NCBI GenBank assembly: GCA_934255105.1
Contig: CAKQNH010000356.1
Span: 1 to 5,811 of the forward strand
Reading direction: 5' to 3'
DNA: 5,811 bases
Source of the DNA: an uncultured Pirellulaceae bacterium
Lineage (GTDB): Bacteria > Planctomycetota > Planctomycetia > Pirellulales > Pirellulaceae
The translations under genes and the position numbers were made by a program. The notes beneath the pieces were generated by a model. That model saw nothing but the letters and a program-made list of their open reading frames with translations. It was not told the DNA's origin and did not search any database. Each line of letters begins with the position of its first letter. Position 1 is the first letter of the stretch. Positions 1 through 5,811 of this stretch are shown here, piece by piece.

Positions 1-3000
1 TCAGCATGCCTCTGCCCACCGAACGCTGGGTGCGGGAAATCCACAGCAGCCTGCCTGAGAAAGAGGCTATCGAACGCCAGGTGCAGGCCGAAAACCAAAA
101 GGGACGCGTGCTGCTCCCCAAATTTGAACTGCGGATGATCGGTGACCTGGTACTCACCAAAACTACCGATGCTTCGCTCCTAGCCATCGATTTTGACACG
201 GGCGTTATTAAGTGGCCGCTCTATTTCCACAATGCGCCGGTGCAATTGACCAACCTCCCTTACGCGGAAGCGGGTGACAATGCTCCGCTGTCGGATGAAT
301 TACAGAATCGCTTGTGGGGCAGTTCCGCGTTTGGCAAGTTCAGTTGCGATGCCGAGCGTTTGTACTTTGTCAGCGGACCGGCAGAGCACATACTCAGCGA
401 CCAGGCGATGTTTAAGGTGGATGACGCGGCCCAGGACAGCAACTTCCTAGAGGGTGCCAGTTTGCAATCGCAAGGTGCTATTCAGTGGCGCGTTGGCGGA
501 AGCAACGGAGTGGACGAACCTCGACTGGCGGGGGCCTATTTCCTTGGTCCGCCGCTACCCTACGAAGGGGAGTTGTACTGCGTGGTCGACGTGCGCGGCG
601 AGACCAAGCTGGTGGTGCTCGACGCCGCCACGGGCAACCTGCGTTGGAAGCAGCAGTTGGTGCAGTCCTCCAACCCACTGCTGCGGACGGATACCGAGCG
701 CCGCAGCCAAGCCCTGTCGCCGACGATCGCCGACGGAGTCATCTTGTGCCCAACCGGCGTGGGTGCCATTGTGGCCGTCGATCTCATGTCGCATAGCCTG
801 CGTTGGGGTGCGACGTACAGCACCCACCGCAGCAATACAAATATTACTTTTCGTCAGCGCGGTGCGTTTGGCCAAGGTGCAGATTTCTCGGCGACCGAGC
901 GTCGTTGGCAAGAACCCGCTTTGATCGCACAATCTGGCGTGGTGGCGGTCAGTCCGCCTGAGTCGGACGAAATGTTCTGCCGCGACATTGCCAGCGGCGC
1001 GCTACGACTAGCCCCACAACGCAGAAATTCATTGCGCTACATCGCCGGTCTGCAAAATGGCCGATTGATTGTCGTTGGAGAACGACAAGTGGTGGCCATC
1101 GATTTGGACAGCGAACGACCGGTCTGGCAGCGCGAGTTTCCTAAAGGTCTGACGCTGGCCGGCAAAGGGCTTTGGCAATCCGACTGTTTGCTTATCCCGC
1201 TGACGGAGAACCAACTGATCCGCGTCAGCACGGAAGACGGAAGCGTGCTGGAGGCGGCGCAAGTGGCTCAGCCGTTGGGCAATCTTTTTGCTTACAAAGA
1301 TCAATTGCTGTCGGTCAGCGCGTCGGCCGTGACCGCCTACTACACCCGCGATGCATTGAGCGGACAAGTAGCCGAGCGTCTGGCAGCCAATCCCGATGAC
1401 ACCTGGGCACTTAATCAACGGTCGCAGTTGGCACTGGCACAAGGCGATCTGAAGCAGGCTCTGCAGGCTCTGGAGAAATCCTATGCACTGGACCCCAACA
1501 GCGCCGACACTCGCTACCTGCTGGTCGACTTGCTGCTGGATGGGCTAGTGACCGATTTTCCAAAGTTTGAGAGCTTGGCCCATAGATACGCCGACATCGT
1601 CGAGTTCGGGCCGCAGCGGTTCCGTTTCCTACAGCAACTGGCTCTGGGGAAAATCCGCTCTGGTCAATACCTGGACGCCTTCGAACGCTTGCTTTCGCTG
1701 ATCCCTCAAGTTGGCAACACGTTTGCGACTACTTTGAATCGACAACGCAATGTCCTATTGGAAGATGGTCGCCAGGTCGACTCCGATGTGTGGATTGCGA
1801 CGGAGCTATCGCGGGCCTTCACGCAGGCCACTCCCGACGACCAGCGGGCGATGCAGCGACTGATCGAGCGCGAGTTGAGTTCAATTGAGAATACGATGAT
1901 TCCGCTGCGTCGCGAGAAACTGCGGTACTTGCAGTGGCTACCTCCGGCCAACAAGGCGCAGTTGGAGTTGGCTAAATCACTGTTGGGCGGGGACGAGCAA
2001 ACGATCGCCGAGCAGCTACTGCAGCCGCCGCTCTACTCAGGTGACGCTGGGACTAAGGAAATCGCGCTCAAACTCCTGCAGCAACTCGCCGTAGCCGACA
2101 GCGATATTCCGCCCCCCAATTTCAGCAGCTCGCGTCTTCCCAGTCGCCAAGTCCCTGGGCAGGAAGCGGACGACAGTTTTTTGCGCGATACAGATAAAGC
2201 CGACTCCGACTCGCGAGTGCCAAAGCTGGGGCAGTGGAATCAGGGGCTGGTCCGGATGGATGCCAGTGACGAGAGCCGCTATCAGTTTGGCTCGCGCATC
2301 GAAGTCATTGGCGAGCGGTACGGCCGCCCCGAGCTGTCCGTCGCCTTATCGTCATCGATGGTCGTGCTGCGCACCGGCCTGGGGGATGACCGCGCCCACT
2401 TCGAGTTCCCTGGGGCTTCGCTCGACTCAGGCAATAGCGGCCTGACGCGAGCCACGCTGCGCGGCGGATTGTTATTGATTGAAAAGAATTCGGAGATCGC
2501 CGCCTTTGATATCTACCGCAACTCGATCTCTCGCGCCGATGCGATGCTATGGAGGCATTCCCTATTCAATCCTGGGTCTGGCCCAAGCCAGCCTTTTTCG
2601 ACTCCAGAAGTTTCCACCGTCAATACGCGGTTGGGCTTCACCCTCAGCCACCGCCAGATGCCCGGCAGGCAACAAACCCTGGTTGGACCGCTGACGCCCG
2701 CTGGCGTAGTGCTACAAATTGGCACGCGGATAATGATGCTTGACGCATTGACCGGTCGAGAAATTTGGTCGCGCGTAGGCTATGATAATCGCGTGCGACT
2801 GGCCGCTGAGGGATTGGAAGTCGCCATCGTCAATCCTTCGGCAGGAGTGGTCCAGGTGGTCGATTGCCGCGACGGTGCCCAGACGCGAAGCTACGAAATA
2901 AGCGGAGAGTGGATCCCTTGGATTTCGTGTAACGGCATGTTGGTCGACTTCTCTGACAGCCGTATCGTCCCTCCGCCCCCCACGACGATACGCGTTTGGA

Positions 3001-3689
3001 ATGCAATGCTCGGCGAAGAAGCCCTGCGACTGGAAGTACCGCTGGGAAGCTGTGCCGAAGTTTGCGAGGGACGCTATTTGGTCGTGCTCGAACCCAACGC
3101 CTATCTGCACTACTGCGATTTGCGGGATCCGCAGACCACCTATAAACGCCATCCGATCCAGACCGATTTGAATGTTGAATCGATTTCGGTGCAGCGTTTC
3201 GAGAATCGATTGGTAGTCCTTTCCAACAGCGGCCGCGCGCGTCCGGTTCAGGAGGACATGTTGCCCGTCAGCGGCGACGTGTACGCGCTCAACTGCCAGA
3301 CAGGCGAACTGCTGTGGGACCGGCCGGGCAGACTATTCGATATGCAGTTTCCAAAATCGCAACCGCGGCAGAGCCCCTTCATGTTGGTCTATCGCATTCA
3401 TACCCAAGGTGCGGACGACCACCGCGCCAGCGTGGCGCTCGTCGATCTCAGGTCTGGACGATTGGCCTATTCCAACCGCTCGTTACCGTTGCGGGCGAAT
3501 ATGGGCTTTGCGATGAATTTGCGACCGCAACAGCAGACCGTCGAGGTGTGGCTGGGGGCGCGTAGATTGCGTTTTAGTGTGACTCAAGAGACGCCCCCGC
3601 CGCAGCCCATCTTCCATTTTGGTAGCGTGCAAGATAGTCCTCGCGCGCGAGTCAATGACGGCTTTGGCGACTCACTCTTCGGCCGCTGA
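1..3689 (+). CDS. Large PQQ/WD40-like double beta-propeller protein with TPR/helical middle (5' partial)
   Basis: The frame is open to the left edge (first full codon at 3, Ser, before the ATG at 6), so the start is outside the window; the stop is TGA at 3687-3689. Counting from the Met at 6, residues about 43-455 hold some eight degenerate propeller blades, several ending in the PQQ-repeat form 'hydrophobic strand, x-ALD-x-x-TG-x-x-x-W' (LVVLDAATGNLRW at 203-214, VVAIDLDSERPVW at 362-374). Residues 466-500 form one fairly clear TPR (DTWALNQRSQLALAQGDLKQ onward), followed by helical sequence to about 695. A Pro/Ser/Asp-rich linker covers about 697-740, and a second propeller about 775-1195 (IMMLDALTGREIW at 909-921, VYALNCQTGELLW at 1092-1104). 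A Pro-rich tail ends the protein. Such BamB-like proteins are common in planctomycetes, usually exported and without known function. I see no catalytic motif and no adjacent Cys-Cys pair like that of PQQ alcohol dehydrogenases, so a scaffold or binding role is more likely than an enzyme. Export is inferred, because the signal peptide region is missing. Confidence 0.88.
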   Translation, partial: SMPLPTERWVREIHSSLPEKEAIERQVQAENQKGRVLLPKFELRMIGDLVLTKTTDASLLAIDFDTGVIKWPLYFHNAPVQLTNLPYAEAGDNAPLSDELQNRLWGSSAFGKFSCDAERLYFVSGPAEHILSDQAMFKVDDAAQDSNFLEGASLQSQGAIQWRVGGSNGVDEPRLAGAYFLGPPLPYEGELYCVVDVRGETKLVVLDAATGNLRWKQQLVQSSNPLLRTDTERRSQALSPTIADGVILCPTGVGAIVAVDLMSHSLRWGATYSTHRSNTNITFRQRGAFGQGADFSATERRWQEPALIAQSGVVAVSPPESDEMFCRDIASGALRLAPQRRNSLRYIAGLQNGRLIVVGERQVVAIDLDSERPVWQREFPKGLTLAGKGLWQSDCLLIPLTENQLIRVSTEDGSVLEAAQVAQPLGNLFAYKDQLLSVSASAVTAYYTRDALSGQVAERLAANPDDTWALNQRSQLALAQGDLKQALQALEKSYALDPNSADTRYLLVDLLLDGLVTDFPKFESLAHRYADIVEFGPQRFRFLQQLALGKIRSGQYLDAFERLLSLIPQVGNTFATTLNRQRNVLLEDGRQVDSDVWIATELSRAFTQATPDDQRAMQRLIERELSSIENTMIPLRREKLRYLQWLPPANKAQLELAKSLLGGDEQTIAEQLLQPPLYSGDAGTKEIALKLLQQLAVADSDIPPPNFSSSRLPSRQVPGQEADDSFLRDTDKADSDSRVPKLGQWNQGLVRMDASDESRYQFGSRIEVIGERYGRPELSVALSSSMVVLRTGLGDDRAHFEFPGASLDSGNSGLTRATLRGGLLLIEKNSEIAAFDIYRNSISRADAMLWRHSLFNPGSGPSQPFSTPEVSTVNTRLGFTLSHRQMPGRQQTLVGPLTPAGVVLQIGTRIMMLDALTGREIWSRVGYDNRVRLAAEGLEVAIVNPSAGVVQVVDCRDGAQTRSYEISGEWIPWISCNGMLVDFSDSRIVPPPPTTIRVWNAMLGEEALRLEVPLGSCAEVCEGRYLVVLEPNAYLHYCDLRDPQTTYKRHPIQTDLNVESISVQRFENRLVVLSNSGRARPVQEDMLPVSGDVYALNCQTGELLWDRPGRLFDMQFPKSQPRQSPFMLVYRIHTQGADDHRASVALVDLRSGRLAYSNRSLPLRANMGFAMNLRPQQQTVEVWLGARRLRFSVTQETPPPQPIFHFGSVQDSPRARVNDGFGDSLFGR

Positions 3690-3764
3690 CGCTCGTTTAA
3701 CTCGGATTATTCATAAACTTGCACATTTTTGATGCACAGTGTTTAAGGCCGTTGCCAACCGTTT
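3690..3764. other. Short AT-rich gap between convergent genes
   Basis: The 75 bases lie between two converging stop codons and are about 41% GC by my count, clearly lower than the genes on either side. The gap should contain the 3' ends of both transcripts. The only inverted repeat I see is a 4-bp TGCA/TGCA pair (3720-3723 and 3733-3736) around a T-rich loop. That is too weak to call a terminator, so termination here may be Rho-dependent or unmarked. Confidence 0.6.
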
Positions 3765-5147
3765 CTACGTCTGCGGAGACTCGGGATCGGGCAGGCTGAT
3801 GCGCAAGCTAGTGGTGCGATCGTCGGCCATCTCGAGCACTTTAGCTTGGGCGACTCCCAGATCGACAATCTCGCCAGCGGTGACGATGCGGTGTGCAAAG
3901 TCCATTAGCAGTCCCGACATGCTGTCGGCGTCGGTCTCTCCAAAGGACAGGCCCAGTCGCCGCTCCACATCGACAACCGCGGCGCTGCCGTCGATCACAA
4001 AAGCACCTGGGCCATCGGGAACGATGTCTGGACTTTCCACGTCGAATTCATCGGACACGTTGCCGATGATCTCTTCCAAGACATTCTCCAGCGTGACGAC
4101 TCCGATCACGGTGCCATACTCGTCGATGACAAAGGCCAACAGTTGATGCGTTCCTTGGAAGTGGCGCAGCAGCCTGCTGATCGGCATGCTCTCCGGAACT
4201 TTTTTGGGTGGCCGCATGATCGACTGCAGTTTAAAGCCATCGGTCAGCGGAAGGCCAATCAAATCCTTGACGTGCAGCACCCCCATGACTTCATCCAGCG
4301 ATCCATCGCACACGGGGTAGCGAGTGTGCTTGGTGCGGCGAATCATGGCAATCGATTCTGCCAACGGGTCGTTGATGTCCACGAACTCGACCTCGCCGCG
4401 GGGGAGCATAATGCGGCGGCAGATTAAATCGTCAAATTCAAAGACCGCGTCCAGCAACCGGTGCTCGTTGCCCGTCAGATTGCCATGAATGTGTGCCTCG
4501 CGCAGCAGTGCGCGAATCTCCGCCTCGGTGTGCGGTACTTCGTGCTCGCTGGCCTCTTTCAAACCGATCAACCTAAGCAGTTTGGCAGTAGTCGCGTTTA
4601 AGCCAATCATCAACGGATACGTCAGGATGTAGAAGGCTTTCATCGGCACGGCGGTCCACAGCAGCATCAATTCGGGCTGCCGGATCGCAAAAATCTTGGG
4701 TGCCTGTTCGCCAATCACTAGGTGCAGGGCCGTGATGATCGTGAAGCCGATCAAAAACGACATGGTGTGCAGCACGGCGGCCGAATGGATATTGACCATT
4801 CTCAACAGCGGCTCCAGTAGCGCCGCGAAGGCGGGTTCACCCACCCAGCCCAAGGCCAGCGAGGCCATGGTGATACCCAGTTGGCAGGCCGACAAGGATC
4901 GTTCCAGCCGTTGAGCCAGCCAGCGAGCCGTCTTGGCAAATAGCCGCCGCTGTGTAATCAGGTGCTCGACGCGGCTGATCCGGACTTTCACCAATGCAAA
5001 TTCGGCAGCCACAAAAAAACCATTGGCAATCACTAACACGAAAGCCAAGAGAAGGTTAAACCAGGCTGGCATTGGGTCCAATTTGTCACGAAAATGAGAA
5101 AACAAGCCGTCCCCACAGGGATAGGCAACCGCTGCCGCTAGCACCAT
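3765..5147 (-). CDS. CNNM (DUF21)-CBS-CorC_HlyC membrane protein, 'hemolysin family' / CorC-like
   Basis: This is a complete 460-residue gene, a normal length for the family. Residues about 28-195 form the CNNM/DUF21 membrane domain with four hydrophobic segments (about 28-50, 88-110, 124-145, 161-183) and the family signatures NGFFVAAEFALVKVR (42-56), CQLGITMASLALGWVGEP (88-105) and GEQAPK (146-151). Two CBS domains follow at about 240-300 (MLPRGEV; RYPVCDGSLDEVMGVLHVKD) and 305-365 (HQLLAFVIDEYGTVIGVVTL, then an acidic end). A CorC_HlyC domain covers about 378-455. Members sit in the inner membrane and are linked to Mg2+/Co2+ or other cation efflux or homeostasis, with CBS domains sensing nucleotides in studied homologues; the old name 'hemolysin' is not evidence of toxicity. 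The ATG at 5147 is the furthest upstream, since an in-frame TAG lies at 5159-5157. Met26 (ATG at 5072) sits directly before the first membrane segment and fits the family start equally well or better. Neither start has a clear Shine-Dalgarno. The exact ion is not predictable from this sequence. Confidence 0.95.
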   Translation of the reverse strand: MVLAAAVAYPCGDGLFSHFRDKLDPMPAWFNLLLAFVLVIANGFFVAAEFALVKVRISRVEHLITQRRLFAKTARWLAQRLERSLSACQLGITMASLALGWVGEPAFAALLEPLLRMVNIHSAAVLHTMSFLIGFTIITALHLVIGEQAPKIFAIRQPELMLLWTAVPMKAFYILTYPLMIGLNATTAKLLRLIGLKEASEHEVPHTEAEIRALLREAHIHGNLTGNEHRLLDAVFEFDDLICRRIMLPRGEVEFVDINDPLAESIAMIRRTKHTRYPVCDGSLDEVMGVLHVKDLIGLPLTDGFKLQSIMRPPKKVPESMPISRLLRHFQGTHQLLAFVIDEYGTVIGVVTLENVLEEIIGNVSDEFDVESPDIVPDGPGAFVIDGSAAVVDVERRLGLSFGETDADSMSGLLMDFAHRIVTAGEIVDLGVAQAKVLEMADDRTTSLRISLPDPESPQT

Positions 5148-5326
5148 GCTGCGCGACTATCGACCCATTGTAACGCGATCCGTTTATTCCTGCAGCAAGT
5201 TCCAGGGGAGAGTTGCGAATTCTCTTGTCGTCTGCCGGTGGCAGCACTTCACCACATTGTGTTCTTTTGTGGGGCTGAGCATCGCGGAGAGTCGCATGGT
5301 TTAAGCGGAACATTCGGCAAGATTCC
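5148..5326. other. Intergenic region upstream of the CNNM gene
   Basis: These 179 bases lie between two minus-strand genes and contain no supported gene. They should hold the end of the PEP-CTERM transcript and probably the promoter of the CNNM gene. Small inverted repeats are visible: CTGCC/GGCAG around a 3-base loop (5232-5244), CCACA/TGTGG (5252-5272) and GAGAGTT/AATTCTC (5208-5224, one G-U pair if read as plus-strand RNA). None is followed by a T-run on the minus strand, so I do not call an intrinsic terminator. Confidence 0.55.
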
Positions 5327-5811
5327 TTACCATACGCAGCGAGTTCGGCGGCGGATGAAGAGCCCAAGACTGCCCACGAGTACTAACCCCAACGCACTGG
5401 GCTCAGGGACAGCGTTTGCCCGAATGGTTGCAGCTCGCGTGCTGCCAAGATCGCTGGTGGAAATTACATTGACCAAAAAATCGACTGAAGTGATATCAAT
5501 TGTGGGCGCAGTGCCGGCCCACGTTCCGGAGGCAATCAAGAGTCTCGCATCGTAAACAGGTTGTTCGGATGTAAGCAAGCTCGCAGGCTTTACAAACGCA
5601 TTCAAATCCCCCGCAGCGCGACCAAAGTTTGGTACCACGTACGGAGTGGGAGTAGGAACGATGGTCTGTGCGGCAGAGACTTGAGCTGAGCCGTCAAGCG
5701 ACCGAAGGCTGTTGAATCCGACTGGATTCACCTTAGCTCCATCGAATACATTTCCCTCCGGAGATTTGTGGTCAAGCGTCAATATGCCACCTTTCAGCGG
5801 CACACCATAAG
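5327..5811 (-). CDS. PEP-CTERM sorting domain protein (5' partial)
   Basis: The frame stays open to the right edge of the window, with Tyr and Gly codons before the first possible GTG start at 5803. The N-terminus and any signal peptide are therefore missing; the stop is TAA at 5329-5327. About 160 residues are visible. The C-terminus is a textbook PEP-CTERM signal: VPEP, then a hydrophobic stretch (about ALGLVLVGSLGLFI), then RRRTR and a short CVW tail. In bacteria with exosortase (EpsH/XrtA type) this tail directs exported proteins to membrane processing and surface or matrix delivery. The part before it is rich in Ser, Thr, Ala, Val and Gly with few charges, includes a TPTPYVVP stretch, and looks like an extracellular beta-rich domain (YDARLLIASGTWAG, then DITSVDFLVNV). 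I do not recognise a family for that part, so the function is unknown. An exosortase gene is expected elsewhere in the genome; none is in this window. Confidence 0.82.
   Translation of the reverse strand, partial: YGVPLKGGILTLDHKSPEGNVFDGAKVNPVGFNSLRSLDGSAQVSAAQTIVPTPTPYVVPNFGRAAGDLNAFVKPASLLTSEQPVYDARLLIASGTWAGTAPTIDITSVDFLVNVISTSDLGSTRAATIRANAVPEPSALGLVLVGSLGLFIRRRTRCVW
5330..5410 (-). other. PEP-CTERM C-terminal sorting signal
   Basis: These 27 codons encode the Pro-Glu-Pro motif preceded by Val, a transmembrane-like segment of about 14 residues, a basic cluster (RRRTR) and three extra residues (Cys-Val-Trp) before the stop. The order of motif, helix and Arg cluster matches the known exosortase recognition signal. 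The Cys-Val-Trp extension after the Arg cluster is slightly longer than the usual ending. Confidence 0.85.

Noticed and set aside
454..924. Long open frames on both strands inside the propeller gene (for example 454-924 plus, 555-932 minus, 2712-3152 minus)
   Set aside because: They are rich in Arg, Pro, Ser and Cys, show no domain, and lie fully inside a gene with clear repeat structure. They are shadow frames of GC-rich coding DNA.
1..3689. The large protein as a PQQ-dependent dehydrogenase
   Set aside because: The blades resemble PQQ repeats, but there is no adjacent Cys-Cys pair, no clear catalytic Asp or metal-site motif, and no cytochrome c CxxCH. Only the fold is supported.
3720..3736. 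TGCA/TGCA inverted repeat around a T-rich loop in the convergent gap, as a shared terminator
   Set aside because: The stem is only 4 bp with a 9-base loop and no T-run after it on either strand.
3739..4146. Open frame of 135 codons on the plus strand opposite the CNNM gene
   Set aside because: It is Ser/Thr-rich low-complexity sequence, antisense to the well-conserved CBS and CorC_HlyC domains, with no recognisable motif.
5167..5172. TACAAT on the minus strand upstream of the CNNM gene, as a -10 box
   Set aside because: It differs from TATAAT by one base and sits in the right place, but there is no acceptable -35 element at 16-18 bases (the nearest TTG-type hexamer, TTGCTG, is 20 bases away). 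Chance is likely.
5208..5272. Three small hairpins as an intrinsic terminator for the PEP-CTERM gene
   Set aside because: Stems are 5-7 bp, one holds only as plus-strand RNA, and none is followed by a T-run in the minus-strand direction.
5086..5367. Minus-strand frame of 93 codons bridging the PEP-CTERM and CNNM genes
   Set aside because: It overlaps the end of the PEP-CTERM gene and the start of the CNNM gene in another frame, is composition-poor, and has no domain or start signal.

Overview
The window looks like chromosomal DNA from a planctomycete, most likely of the Pirellulaceae type. The reasons are a very long exported-looking PQQ/WD40-like beta-propeller protein with a TPR segment, a PEP-CTERM sorting signal ending in an Arg cluster, GC in the high fifties by eye, and poor Shine-Dalgarno sequences. 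This assignment is inference from gene style; there is no rRNA or other marker gene.

Layout. Positions 1-3689 (+) hold the 3' part of one giant gene. Its frame is open to the left edge, so the true N-terminus is outside the window. The visible 1,228 residues read as two large beta-propellers joined by a TPR/alpha-helical middle and a polar linker. A 75-base AT-rich gap (3690-3764) separates it from a convergent gene at 3765-5147 (-). That gene encodes a complete CNNM/DUF21-CBS-CorC_HlyC membrane protein (the 'hemolysin family protein' or CorC-like group). After a 179-base gap without a gene, 5327-5811 (-) holds the C-terminal part of a PEP-CTERM protein whose start lies beyond the right edge.

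The three genes do not form an obvious pathway. The propeller protein and the PEP-CTERM protein are probably envelope or exported proteins, and the CNNM protein is an inner-membrane protein with cytoplasmic regulatory domains. The two minus-strand genes point the same way, but the 179-base gap argues against tight co-translation.

I found no RNA gene, mobile element, CRISPR array, attachment site or convincing terminator. I see no undescribed multi-gene system. The points most worth a second look are the two-propeller architecture of the large protein and the unidentified PEP-CTERM protein.
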